A stretch of DNA of 64,000 bases from Cyanobium sp. Morenito 9A2 (GTDB lineage: Bacteria > Cyanobacteriota > Cyanobacteriia > PCC-6307 > Cyanobiaceae): assembly GCF_024345575.1 (NCBI RefSeq), contig NZ_JAGQBJ010000001.1, forward strand, positions 248,001 through 312,000, written 5' to 3'. This document shows positions 26,361 to 34,740 of this stretch, in pieces. Numbering within the stretch: the first letter of the stretch is position 1; every line of letters starts with the position of its first letter. The position numbers and the translations under genes are program-made. Below the pieces are notes generated by a model, which did not search any database, had not been told where the DNA came from, and saw nothing but the letters and a program-made list of their open reading frames with translations.

Positions 26361-27110
26361 ATGAACCAGCCCTCCGCCGAATGCATGATCGAGGCCCGTG
26401 GGGTCCAGAAGTGGTACCCGAACGGGTTCCATGCCCTGCGCGGCGTGGATCTCACCGTGCATCGGGGCGAAGTGGTGGTGGTGATGGGACCTTCTGGTTC
26501 GGGCAAGAGCACCTTCATCCGCACCTTCAACGCCCTGGAGGATTTCCAGCAGGGCAGCATCACCGTCGATGGCCGGGCGCTCTCCAACGACCTGCGCGAC
26601 ATCGACGCGATCCGCCGCGAGGTGGGGATGGTGTTCCAGCAGTTCAATCTTTTTCCGCACCTGAGCGTGCTTGAGAACCTCACCCTGGCGCCGATCCAGG
26701 TGCGCAAGCGCCCGAAGGCGGAAGTGGAGGAGCAGGCCTACGCCCTGCTGGAGCGGGTCGGCATCCGCGAGCAGGCCGATAAGTACCCCGGCCAACTCTC
26801 CGGCGGCCAGCAGCAGCGGGTGGCGATCGCCCGCTCCCTGTGCATGGAGCCGCGCATCCTGTTGTTCGATGAACCCACCAGCTCGCTCGATCCTGAGATG
26901 GTGCGCGAGGTGCTGGAGGTGATGCGCAATCTGGCCGCCGACGGCATGACCATGGTGGTGGTCACCCACGAGGTGGGTTTTGCCCGCGAGGTGGCCCACC
27001 GGGTGGTGCTGATGGCCGAAGGCCAGGTGGTGGAGGAGGCCGATCCCGCCACCTTCTTCACCAACCCCAGCCACGAGCGCAGCCGCCAGTTCCTCGCCCA
27101 GATCCTCTAG
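26361..27110 (+). CDS. Amino-acid ABC transporter ATPase (AapP/BgtA-like)
   Basis: A 249-residue cytosolic ATPase. It shows Walker [10 protein letters not shown] (about residues 45-53), Q-loop VFQQFNLFPHLSVLENL, signature LSGGQQQRVAIARSL, Walker B ILLFDEPTSSLDPEM and switch His in VVVTHEVGFA, all as in polar amino-acid importers. It powers the two permeases encoded upstream. It is the last gene of the operon and overlaps the convergent chromate transporter gene by four bases. Confidence 0.93.
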   Translation: MNQPSAECMIEARGVQKWYPNGFHALRGVDLTVHRGEVVVVMGPSGSGKSTFIRTFNALEDFQQGSITVDGRALSNDLRDIDAIRREVGMVFQQFNLFPHLSVLENLTLAPIQVRKRPKAEVEEQAYALLERVGIREQADKYPGQLSGGQQQRVAIARSLCMEPRILLFDEPTSSLDPEMVREVLEVMRNLAADGMTMVVVTHEVGFAREVAHRVVLMAEGQVVEEADPATFFTNPSHERSRQFLAQIL

Positions 27111-28474
27111 GGCAGCGATTCCAGCAGCAGCTTGAGCAAACCGATCAGGGCGGCCGCGCCGATCACCTTCAGCACCGACCAGCGCCAGGCCAGCAACGCC
27201 CAACCGGCCGCCAGCATCAGCACCAGCGCGGGAACGTCGAAGCGGCCGCCGCCGCCCTCGGGCCAGAGCACGTGGCCGGCGAAGAACACCGCCAGGTTGA
27301 CGATCACCCCCACCACGGCGGCGGTGATCGCCGTCAGTACACCACCGAGGCGCAGGTCCTCGCGGCTGGCCTCCACCAGCGGCCCGCCCGCGAGGATGAA
27401 CACGAACGAAGGCAGGAAGGTGAACCAGGTGACGGTGAGCGCCGCCGCCACCGCCGAGCTCCACACCTGGGTTTCACCGAACAGCGGCGTGTTCCAGCCC
27501 CCCATGAAGCCCACGAAGCTGACCACCATGATCAGCGGCCCGGGGGTGGTCTCCCCCAGGGCCAGGCCGTCGATCATCTGGCTGGCGGAGAGCCAGTGGA
27601 ACTGGTTGACCGCCGCCTCGCTCACGTAGGGGAGCACCGCATAGGCGCCGCCGAAGCTGACCAGGGCCACCTGGGTGAAGAAGCGCGCCATGGCCACCAG
27701 GCCTCCATTCCAGCCGTTGATCGCCGTGAGCCAGGCCAGGGGCAGACCCAGGGCCAGAGCCGCCGCCAGCAGGGTGAGCGCCAACCGCCGCTGGCTGAAA
27801 CGGGCGTGCTCCGGTGTGGGCGAGTCATCGCCATGGAGAATCTCCAGGTTCGATTCCGGGACCGCCCCGCCGCTGGCTGCGCCATGGCGCCCCCCACCCC
27901 GGAACAGCTCGGGGCGGAGCCGGCCACCGATCCAGCCGATCAGGGCGGCGCCGGCGATCAGGGCCGGAAACGGCAGCTTCAGCAGCGTGAGGGCGATGAA
28001 GGCCGCCACGGCGATCGCCCCGAGCACGGCGTTGTGGAGGGTGCGCTGGCCCACCCGCCAGGCCGCCTGCAGCACGATCGCCGTGACCGTGGGCTTGAGC
28101 GCCCAGAACACCGCCGCCAGCGCCGGCAGCTGACCCCAGACCACGTAGACCGTGGAGAGGGCGATCAGCAGCAGCAGCGAGGGCAGGATGAACAGGCTCC
28201 CCGCCACCAGGCCTCCGGCCACCCCGTGGTTGAGCCAGCCGATGTAGGTGGCCAGCTGCTGGGCCTCCGGCCCGGGGAGCACCATCGCGTAATTGAGCGC
28301 ATGCAGAAAACGGCGCTCCGAGAGCCAGCGCCGGCGGTCCACCAGTTCGCTGTGCATCAGGGCCACCTGGCCGGCGGGACCGCCGAAGCTGATCAGACCG
28401 AGCTGCAGCCAGAAGCGTGCGGCCTCGCCAGGGGAAACGCTGCGGCTCAAGGGAAGGGAAGGCGTTCGGCCCAC
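27107..28474 (-). CDS. chrA: Chromate transporter, two-domain
   Basis: A 455-residue protein with two related CHR domains. The N-terminal one contains FWLQLGLISFGGPAGQVAL and LNYAMVLPGPEAQQLATYIG, and the C-terminal one FTQVALVSFGGAYAVLPYV and GLALGETTPGPLIMVVSFVGF. About ten membrane helices. ChrA proteins export chromate (or handle sulfate-like anions). A sulfur-metabolism region follows, which fits competition between chromate and sulfate, but the real substrate is unknown. It is divergent from the serine acetyltransferase gene. Confidence 0.9.
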   Translation of the reverse strand: MGRTPSLPLSRSVSPGEAARFWLQLGLISFGGPAGQVALMHSELVDRRRWLSERRFLHALNYAMVLPGPEAQQLATYIGWLNHGVAGGLVAGSLFILPSLLLLIALSTVYVVWGQLPALAAVFWALKPTVTAIVLQAAWRVGQRTLHNAVLGAIAVAAFIALTLLKLPFPALIAGAALIGWIGGRLRPELFRGGGRHGAASGGAVPESNLEILHGDDSPTPEHARFSQRRLALTLLAAALALGLPLAWLTAINGWNGGLVAMARFFTQVALVSFGGAYAVLPYVSEAAVNQFHWLSASQMIDGLALGETTPGPLIMVVSFVGFMGGWNTPLFGETQVWSSAVAAALTVTWFTFLPSFVFILAGGPLVEASREDLRLGGVLTAITAAVVGVIVNLAVFFAGHVLWPEGGGGRFDVPALVLMLAAGWALLAWRWSVLKVIGAAALIGLLKLLLESLP

Positions 28475-28608
28475 CTAACTGCAGGGTCAGCGGCGGTCCG
28501 TGTTGCCTGGACTACGTCCGCCCCCGCCCTGGCCGGTTCTTCCCCCCGCAGGCCATGGCAGGATCGCGACAGCCTCGGCCAGCCCATCGACGGGGTTCAT
28601 TTCGCGCC

Positions 28609-29598
28609 ATGGTGCCCCAGGAGCTTCCTTTCCCCATACGGATCGTCGAGCAGCCCGAGGGCTCCAGGGCCGGGGCCGGTGGCAGCCCCTGCACCTGGGA
28701 CCTGGGCGGCATCGTCGAGGCGCTCTCCCAGCCCACCAGCCACACCGGCCTCGACTGGGCCCGCCACCATCCCTTCCCGCTGCCCTCGCCGGAGTTGCTC
28801 CAGCGGGTGTTCACGGGCCTGCGCTCGGTGCTCTTCCCCCACCATTTCGGTGACCCCGACCGCTCCGGCGCGGGCCTCACCTATTTCATCGGCCACACCC
28901 TTGATCAGACGCTCCAGTTGCTCGCCGAGCAGGTCAAACGGGAGCTCTGGCTCAGCGGCAGTGCGCTCCACCTTGATCTCAATGCGCTTCAGCTCCAGGC
29001 CATCGAGCTGACCGGACAGTTCGCCGCGCAGCTCCCGGGCATCCGCCGCCTGCTGGAGGGGGATCTGCTGGCGGCTCACCTGGGGGATCCCGCCGCCAAG
29101 AACCTCGACGAGGTGTTGTTCTGCTACCCGGGCATCCGGGCGATCACCACCCATCGCATCGCCCACGAGCTCTACCGGCTCGGACTGCCCCTGATCGCGC
29201 GGATCATCTCCGAGCTGGGCCACTCCGAAACGGGCGTCGACATTCACCCCGGGGCCTCCATCGGCGCCGAGTTCTTCATCGACCACGGCACCGGCGTGGT
29301 GATCGGCGAGACCTGCATCATCGGCGAGAGGGTGCGGCTCTACCAGGCGGTCACCCTCGGGGCCCGCAGTTTCCCCCGCGACGAGAGCGGCGCCCTGATC
29401 AAGGGTCAGCCCCGCCATCCGATCGTCGAGGACGACGTGGTGATCTATGCCGGCGCCACGGTGCTCGGGCGGATCACCATCGGCGCGCATTCCACCATCG
29501 GCGGCAACGTCTGGGTCACCCAGAGCGTTCCGGCGGGAAGTTTCGTGAGCCAGGCCAAGGCCCGCCAGGACACCTTCGATGGCGGTGCGGGGATTTGA
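28609..29598 (+). CDS. Serine O-acetyltransferase (EpsC/CysE-type)
   Basis: A 329-residue enzyme making O-acetylserine for cysteine synthesis. The N-terminal helical region ends with LDEVLFCYPGIRAITTHRIAHELYRLG, then the hexapeptide-repeat domain: ETGVDIHPGASIGAEFFIDHG, TGVVIGETCIIGERVRLYQ, HPIVEDDVVIYAGATVLGRI and HSTIGGNVWVTQSVPAGS. The longer length and the FFIDHGTGVVIGET loop suggest the EpsC type common in cyanobacteria. The ATG at 28609 was chosen over the upstream 28417 because similarity begins near it. It opens the sulfur region. Confidence 0.88.
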   Translation: MVPQELPFPIRIVEQPEGSRAGAGGSPCTWDLGGIVEALSQPTSHTGLDWARHHPFPLPSPELLQRVFTGLRSVLFPHHFGDPDRSGAGLTYFIGHTLDQTLQLLAEQVKRELWLSGSALHLDLNALQLQAIELTGQFAAQLPGIRRLLEGDLLAAHLGDPAAKNLDEVLFCYPGIRAITTHRIAHELYRLGLPLIARIISELGHSETGVDIHPGASIGAEFFIDHGTGVVIGETCIIGERVRLYQAVTLGARSFPRDESGALIKGQPRHPIVEDDVVIYAGATVLGRITIGAHSTIGGNVWVTQSVPAGSFVSQAKARQDTFDGGAGI

Positions 29599-29614
29599 GC
29601 GGCAGGCCCAGGCG

Positions 29615-29833
29615 ATGACGGTCTCCCTCCAGCGCAGACGGAGGCGCCTGCGCACGGTCGCGGTACCGGTCCCCAACAACTTCGGCCCCACGGTGCTGAT
29701 CGCCGTTGGCTGTCTGTTGGCGCCAATCGGTGTCGGTCTGCCCCTGGTGCTGATCGGCCTGGCCCGGCTCAAGACCGCCGACGGTGTGCCGGTGCACCCG
29801 GCCTTGGCCGCGTTCAGAGGCTCATCCCGCTGA
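29615..29833 (+). CDS. Small hypothetical membrane protein
   Basis: A 72-residue protein beginning at the ATG 29615, with an Arg-rich N-terminus (SLQRRRRRLRTV) and one long or two short hydrophobic segments (TVLIAVGCLLAPIGVGLPLVLIGLARL in three blocks). It starts 17 bases after the acetyltransferase stop and overlaps the convergent rhodanese gene by 12 bases. Coding is plausible but not proven, and no family is recognised. Confidence 0.5.
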   Translation: MTVSLQRRRRRLRTVAVPVPNNFGPTVLIAVGCLLAPIGVGLPLVLIGLARLKTADGVPVHPALAAFRGSSR

Positions 29834-30310
29834 CGTCGTTGGAGATTGGAGGGAGGCGTGGCGGACCGCTTGGCGAGGGCTCACGCCCGCAGCCGATGGT
29901 CCGTGACAGCCCGCCGGTGCCCTTGGCCAGCCAGGAACCCAGGGGACGTGCGCAGGGCGGTCCGGCAGGGGATGGGAGCCTGAACCCTCCACTGGGAGCC
30001 CCTGCTGATACCACGCCTCGAAGCCGCCGCCCAGGTGTTCGATCCGTCGGGGATACCCCTGCTGGTGAAGGGCGTCGATCGCGCGGCCGCTGTCCTGGTC
30101 GGAGGCAGCGATCAGCACCAGATCGCCCTCGGGCGGTTCACCGCTCACCAGGTTGGCCAGGGGGATGTTGTGGCTGCCGGGGATGTGGGCGCTGCGAAAG
30201 GTCCGGCGCGGCCGGATGTCGACCACCAGGCGAGCGGCATGGGGGCCAGCGCCGGCCTGGAGTTGCATCAGCTCCTGGGGGCTGAGATGGATCGGGGGAC
30301 GGGCGGTCAT
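29822..30310 (-). CDS. Rhodanese-like protein lacking the catalytic Cys
   Basis: A 162-residue protein whose first 110 residues are a rhodanese domain: the start HLSPQELMQL, VVDIRPRRTFRSAHIPGSHNIPL and YPRRIEHLGGGFEAWYQQGLP are typical. The active-site loop, normally Cys-x-x-x-x-Arg/Ser, reads AASDQDSGRA, so the sulfur-accepting Cys is replaced by Ala or Ser. It can only be a non-catalytic binding or regulatory domain. The C-terminal 50 residues are Pro/Ala/Gly-rich and poorly conserved. It sits in the sulfur region and is convergent with the small membrane protein gene. Confidence 0.72.
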   Translation of the reverse strand: MTARPPIHLSPQELMQLQAGAGPHAARLVVDIRPRRTFRSAHIPGSHNIPLANLVSGEPPEGDLVLIAASDQDSGRAIDALHQQGYPRRIEHLGGGFEAWYQQGLPVEGSGSHPLPDRPAHVPWVPGWPRAPAGCHGPSAAGVSPRQAVRHASLQSPTTSAG

Positions 30311-30607
30311 GGCGCTGGGCGGTAGGGCCTTGGGGAGAGGCTGGTGGGATCCTTGGCCGTCGGACTGTCAAAGAACGGTAGTCCGAGCAACAAACCGTAG
30401 AAAATAGGGGCTTCGGCTTTGTCGAGGCCCCTGTGATCCACTCCCATGCCTGCTGGACCGGCGTTGCTTGCGAGCCCCTCAGGCCTGCCCACTGATCCTC
30501 CGCTGTCCGTCCAGGGCCCGTGGTGTTTGATCTTGCTCGGGGCTGTGGCAGGGGCCACGTCAATGCCACGCTTCAGCCATAGGGTTTGTGGGTCATGAAG
30601 CCCCACT

Positions 30608-31018
30608 GTGCTTTCCTCCTTCGATTCCTCTGGCCACGACGAGCGGGTTCTGCCCGATCTGGAGCCCACCCAGGCAGTTGAGGCGCTGCTGGATCAACGG
30701 GCGCTGGATCGGCTCCGCCGCCGTCAGCTCATGCCCCTCGAGGCCCGCCTCCTGATCTGGGAAGGGACCACGCTCCTGGATGCCCGCACGGCTCAGGAGT
30801 TCTCTGCTGCCCACATCACCGGTGCTGAGGTGCTTCCCATCGACCAGGGGGATCGAGATCTAAGCCAATGGCTGCCCGATCGTTCAGCGCCGATCCTTTG
30901 CTACAGCAATGGACAGACCCGTTCGCAATCCCTGGTCGAGCGCCTCAGCCAACTGGGCTAGTCCTACGTCTACGGCATCGCCGGCGGTCTCGATCAGTTC
31001 CTGACCGCTGCCCGATGA
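30608..31018 (+). pseudogene. Rhodanese domain gene interrupted by TAG
   Basis: A rhodanese-like frame starting at 30608, with LLDARTAQEFSAAHITGAEVLPI and the active-site-like ILCYSNGQTRSQSLVERLSQLG, stops at a TAG (30959-30961) directly after LSQLG. In the same frame the next 18 codons read SYVYGIAGGLDQFLTAAR and then TGA at 31016, which is precisely the normal end of a rhodanese domain (loop, then GGLDxF). A single base change would restore it. As it stands the protein is 117 residues and lacks the last strand. The tail overlaps the convergent amidotransferase gene. Confidence 0.78.
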
Positions 31019-31785
31019 TGGCGGATCACTTCTCCTGCATTCAGCAGCAAGGCCTCTCCCGGCTCGAGGGCGCGCCATAGCTCATTGGTGGTGAGCGGAG
31101 CGGTGCTCACGATTGTGACGACATCATCAGGAGTGGTCAGCTTGGAGAAATCCACCGTCAGGTCGTCATCGGCCAGGGTGGCGGTGGTGAAGGGGGCCCG
31201 GCGGGTGAGCGTGTGCAACTTCGTGCTGGCATAGGCGAACAGCCAGGCGCCGTTGCTGATCAGACAGTTGAAGATGCCCTTCCCCGCCAGATCGTTGGAG
31301 CAGCGCACCAGTTGGTCGGACAGAGCCTCTTCGTCGTAGGGGCTGAGTCCGGCGGCGCTGAGCGATTCCAGAATCCAGCAGAAGGCCGCTTCACTGTCGG
31401 TGCTGCCCTCGGGCCGATAGGTGGGGCCCGTGGGGAGTTCCCCGGGGATGTCGCCGTTGTGGGCGAAGACCCAATCCTGGCCGCCCCAGCGGCGGTGGAA
31501 GGGGTGGCAGTTCTCCAGGGCCACCTCCCCCATGGTGGCCTTGCGGATGTGGGCGATCGAACAGTGGGCCTTGAGATCGAGGTCAGCCACCCGGGCGGCC
31601 AGGGGGCAGAAGGCCGCCGGTTCCTTCTCGCGGTAGATCGTGACGCCGCCGCCCTGGGGGGCGAAGCTGGCCAGCCCCCAGCCATCGCCGTGGTCGCCCG
31701 TGGCGCCACCACGGCGGGCCAGACCCCGGAAGGAGAAGGTCATGTCGGTGGGGGTGTTGGCGCTGAGGGCCAGCAGTTCACACAT
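30994..31785 (-). CDS. Class II glutamine amidotransferase (YafJ/EgtC-type)
   Basis: A 263-residue protein with Cys2 as the nucleophile (MCELLALS), followed by the N-terminal nucleophile glutaminase pattern HGDGWGLASFAPQ, CSIAHIRKATMGEVALENCHPF, WVFAHNGDI and STDSEAAFCWIL. This matches the stand-alone class II amidotransferases of the YafJ/EgtC type, which hydrolyse gamma-glutamyl amides. Whether it makes ergothioneine cannot be told, since no other egt genes are nearby. It ends at 30994, overlapping the damaged rhodanese gene. Confidence 0.85.
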   Translation of the reverse strand: MCELLALSANTPTDMTFSFRGLARRGGATGDHGDGWGLASFAPQGGGVTIYREKEPAAFCPLAARVADLDLKAHCSIAHIRKATMGEVALENCHPFHRRWGGQDWVFAHNGDIPGELPTGPTYRPEGSTDSEAAFCWILESLSAAGLSPYDEEALSDQLVRCSNDLAGKGIFNCLISNGAWLFAYASTKLHTLTRRAPFTTATLADDDLTVDFSKLTTPDDVVTIVSTAPLTTNELWRALEPGEALLLNAGEVIRHHRAAVRN

Positions 31786-31809
31786 GCCCGGCAGGGGCTG
31801 AGCCCCCCA

Positions 31810-32856
31810 TCATCGGCGGGCCCTGTCGAACAGTTGGTCCCAGAGACCACCAGCACTGAAGAAGGAGGCCTCCACCCTGGACCAGCCCCCAAAGGCCTCC
31901 ACCGTGAACAGCGAGCCGACGGGGGCGAAGCGTCCCTTGACCTTGGACCACACCCCGGGGTTCACCGGGCGGAAGCCCTCCTCGGCAAAGATCGTCTGCG
32001 CCGGCGCCGACATCAAGTAACGGGCCAGGGCCTCAGCCTCCCTGCGGGTGCCCCTGCGGTCGACGTTCCTGTCGACGACCGCGACCGGGCCATCGATCCG
32101 GATGTTTGGATCGGGGACCAGGTAGGGGGCCTTCAGATCGCCTGTTCTGGTGGCAAGGATCGCCTCGTTCTCGTAGTTGAGCAGCACATCACCCTGGTTG
32201 CGCTTGAGAAACACATCGGAGGCCTCCCGGGCATCCTTGGGCAGGTTTTTGACGTTGCCGTAGACCGCGCTGACAAAGGCTTTCGCCTGGGCGTCACTGC
32301 CACCGGTCTGGGTGATCGAGCCCCACAGCCCCAGGAAGTTCCAGCGGGCCCCGCCGGAGGTCCTGGGGTTGGCGCTCACCACCTCCACATCCTTGCGGTT
32401 GAGATCCTGCCAGGTCTTGATTCCCTTGGGATTGCCCGGGCGGGTGAGCAGGGCGACCGTGGAGTGGGTGATGACGGAGTCGTTCGGCAGTTCCTTCTCC
32501 CAACCCGGTTCGATCAGACCGGCCTGCTGAAGCTTGTTGACGTCGGCGCCTAGCGCGAGGCCGGCCACATCGGCCTCAAGTCCATCGATGATGGCGCGCG
32601 TCTGGCTTCCGGACCCGCCGTAGCTCGTCCGGATTTCCAGGTCTTCCCCAGTTCGTGCCTTCCAGTCGGCACGGAAGGCGGGAAGGATGCGGTCGTAGGC
32701 CGCCTTGGTGACGGCGTAGCTCACCAGCAACAACTGTTTGGGCTGACCACTGCCGTTGGAGGTCCCGGCCGGGCCCCCGCAGGCCGAGAGGAGCAGAGCG
32801 AGGGCCAGCCCGGCCCCCAGCCGATGGATTCGAGGCGGCAAGGGGCAGGCGGGCAT
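31810..32856 (-). CDS. Sulfate-binding lipoprotein (copy 1)
   Basis: A 348-residue sulfate/thiosulfate-binding protein. It has a lipobox (LLLSAC) near residue 25, then LLLVSYAVTKAAYDRILPAF, SYGGSGSQTRAIIDGLEADVAGLALG (sulfate-pocket loop), ANPRTSGGARWNFLGLWGSI and FLKRNQGDVLLNYENEA. It is paralogous to the next gene (32930-33985), with the same order of motifs but a lipoprotein signal instead of a free one. It delivers sulfate to CysT/CysW/CysA, which are encoded downstream on the other strand. Confidence 0.88.
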   Translation of the reverse strand: MPACPLPPRIHRLGAGLALALLLSACGGPAGTSNGSGQPKQLLLVSYAVTKAAYDRILPAFRADWKARTGEDLEIRTSYGGSGSQTRAIIDGLEADVAGLALGADVNKLQQAGLIEPGWEKELPNDSVITHSTVALLTRPGNPKGIKTWQDLNRKDVEVVSANPRTSGGARWNFLGLWGSITQTGGSDAQAKAFVSAVYGNVKNLPKDAREASDVFLKRNQGDVLLNYENEAILATRTGDLKAPYLVPDPNIRIDGPVAVVDRNVDRRGTRREAEALARYLMSAPAQTIFAEEGFRPVNPGVWSKVKGRFAPVGSLFTVEAFGGWSRVEASFFSAGGLWDQLFDRARR

Positions 32857-32929
32857 GGAAACGGCGGAAAGGCGATCAAAAACCAGGCCTTACCTTAGGA
32901 GACCAGCTTGCGCGGGTCCGACCCTGGCC

Positions 32930-33985
32930 TCAGCGGCTCCTGGCGAAGATTGAATCCCAGAGGCCCCCTTTGCCGAAGATCTTGGAATTGATCGACTTCC
33001 AGCCACCGAATGAGCCGGCGGTGTAGGTCTGAACCGGCTGGAACTTGCCTTTGGCCGCAGCTTTGCCCTCAGCCGTCACCGGACGGAAACCGTTATCGGT
33101 GAAAGCCTTCTGGGCCGCCGGGGTGTAAAGGAACCGGGTGAAGGCCTCGGCGATCCTGCGCGTCCCCTTCTTGTCGACGTTCCTGTCGACCACGGCGATC
33201 GGACCCTCGATCAGGATGTTGGGGCTGGGGATCTTGTAGGGAACGGTCCACTCGCCGGTCTTTCTGGCGAGGATCGCCTCGTTTTCGTAATTCAGCAGCA
33301 CATCGCCCTTCCGGCGTTTCACGAAGGTGTCGGTGGCCTCACGGGCATCCTTGGGCAGCACGTCCACGTTCCTGTACACCGTGGTCACGAAGTTGCGGGC
33401 CTGGGTTTCCGTTCCACCCGTTTGAGTGACCGAGCCCCACAGGCCGAGGAAGTTCCAGCGGGCGCCGCCGGAGGTCTTGGGGTTGGCGGTCACCACGTCG
33501 ACGTTCTTGTTGTCGAGGTCCTTCCAGCTGTTGATCTTCTTGGGGTTGCCCGCACGGGTGAAGAAGACCACCAGCGAGTTGGTGATGATCGAATTGTTGG
33601 GGTTCTCCTTCTCCCAGCCTGGTTTGATCAGGCCGGCCTCTTCGATCTTGAGGATGTCACCGGAGAGGGCGAGGCCCACCACATCGGCCTCCAGGCCATC
33701 GACCACCGCCCGGGTCTGGGAGCCGGAGCCGCCGTAGCTGGTTTTGACGGTCACGGCCTGGCCGGTCCTTTTCCGGTAGTCGGCTTCGAAGAGGGGAATG
33801 ATCCTGTCGTAGGCGGCCTTGGTGACGGCGTAGCTGACCAGCAGGATTTCTTTCTTTTGCTGGGCCTGGGCGGGCGCGCCCAACAGGGGGATCGAGGCGC
33901 TGACGGCCAGGGGCAGTCCGGCGATCACGGCCATGCCCAGGCCCAGGGCAGCGCGCCGCCCGGCCTTGGAAGTCGATTGAACCAC
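32930..33985 (-). CDS. sbpA: Sulfate-binding protein (copy 2)
   Basis: A 351-residue periplasmic sulfate-binding protein with a cleavable signal (hydrophobic LGLGMAVIAGLPLAVSA, cut near AQA-QQKK). The motifs are those of SbpA/CysP: EILLVSYAVTKAAYDRIIPL, SYGGSGSQTRAVVDGLEADVVG, TANPKTSGGARWNFLGLWGS, FVKRRKGDVLLNYENEA. The start is a GTG at 33985. It is the likely main binding protein for the CysTWA system and lies divergent from the Rrf2 regulator. Confidence 0.9.
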   Translation of the reverse strand: MVQSTSKAGRRAALGLGMAVIAGLPLAVSASIPLLGAPAQAQQKKEILLVSYAVTKAAYDRIIPLFEADYRKRTGQAVTVKTSYGGSGSQTRAVVDGLEADVVGLALSGDILKIEEAGLIKPGWEKENPNNSIITNSLVVFFTRAGNPKKINSWKDLDNKNVDVVTANPKTSGGARWNFLGLWGSVTQTGGTETQARNFVTTVYRNVDVLPKDAREATDTFVKRRKGDVLLNYENEAILARKTGEWTVPYKIPSPNILIEGPIAVVDRNVDKKGTRRIAEAFTRFLYTPAAQKAFTDNGFRPVTAEGKAAAKGKFQPVQTYTAGSFGGWKSINSKIFGKGGLWDSIFARSR

Positions 33986-34133
33986 TGTAACCCGATGTAC
34001 TACATGGAAAACCTAGGGATCGCCAGGCCCGGAGCGTGTCATTCCGGCTACATCCGGCGGGCTGCGAGGTGATTCGGTTCCGCGCCTGGGCTGCTGCGAT
34101 GATCCATCCAGCGCGAAGCGGAGCATCCAGGCC

Positions 34134-34565
34134 TTGGCATTCAGCGCAAAGACCGAGTACGGACTCGTGGCCCTGATTGAGCTGGCGAGCATCCATGCCA
34201 GCGGTGGCGTGCTCCAGGTGGCCGAGATCGCCGCCCGCCAGAACATCCCTGACCGCTACCTGGAGCAGATGCTCACCAGCCTTCGTCGGGGCGGGATTCT
34301 GCGCAGCATCCGCGGCCCCAAGGGGGGCTACCAACTCCTTCGTCCGCCGGCGGAGGTTCGGGTGGCGGAGGTCGTGCACTGCCTGGAGGGGGAAAGCTCC
34401 GGCCGTGAGACCGCCGGTCGCCAGACCCCCGAATTCGATGTGCTGGGCAGCCTGGCGACGCGGCTGGAGCAGAGCCGCCTGGCGCTGCTGGAGGGCACCA
34501 ACCTGCAGCAGTTGCTGGATCAGCGCGATGGCCTGCTCCAGGCCCAGGCGATGTATTTCATCTGA
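34134..34565 (+). CDS. Rrf2-family transcriptional regulator
   Basis: A 143-residue Rrf2/IscR/CymR-type protein starting at a TTG (34134). It has AKTEYGLVALIELASIH, then the winged helix VAEIAARQNIPDRYLEQMLTSLR and ILRSIRGPKGGYQLLRPP (the RGxxGGY wing). No Cys cluster for an Fe-S site is present, so it resembles CymR-like sulfur regulators rather than IscR. Its position, divergent from the sulfate-binding protein and near CysR, supports control of sulfur uptake, but the operator was not identified. Confidence 0.85.
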   Translation: MAFSAKTEYGLVALIELASIHASGGVLQVAEIAARQNIPDRYLEQMLTSLRRGGILRSIRGPKGGYQLLRPPAEVRVAEVVHCLEGESSGRETAGRQTPEFDVLGSLATRLEQSRLALLEGTNLQQLLDQRDGLLQAQAMYFI

Positions 34566-34577
34566 AGCGACGGGCTT

Positions 34578-34615
34578 CCCATCAGTTGAGGTCTAAAGAC
34601 CACTTGGCCGATGGG
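34578..34615. promoter_or_regulatory. Nested inverted repeat after Rrf2 gene
   Basis: An inner palindrome GGTCT-AA-AGACC (34590-34601) sits inside an outer pair CCCATC (34578-34583) and GATGGG (34610-34615). It lies 13 bases after the Rrf2 stop and 125 bases before the CysR start. No T-tract follows it. It may be an operator or a weak terminator; only the symmetry is directly seen. Confidence 0.45.
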
Positions 34616-34740
34616 TTATTGGTGTTATGATTGGGCAATCTCGCCCGAGGCGTCCATGCGTTGTTGTTGTCGAATGCGTCCAGCCAGTACGGATCTGGCC
34701 CCCTTCGACGTCCCTATGAACCCTCGGAACCTTCCCTTCG

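Noticed and set aside
27272-29011. 579-codon plus-strand frame across chrA and cysE
   Set aside because: It runs antisense to chrA and then in the wrong frame of the acetyltransferase. No recognisable domain.
30959-30961. TAG codons as recoded sense codons (pyrrolysine or stop-codon reassignment)
   Set aside because: No pyrrolysine genes are present and cyanobacteria use the standard code; TAG also disrupts the YeeE/YedE remnant. Mutation or sequence error is simpler.
33987-34000. GTA-N8-TAC (NtcA-like) site next to the sulfate-binding protein start
   Set aside because: It directly abuts the GTG start, leaving no room for a promoter, and such motifs are expected several times by chance here.
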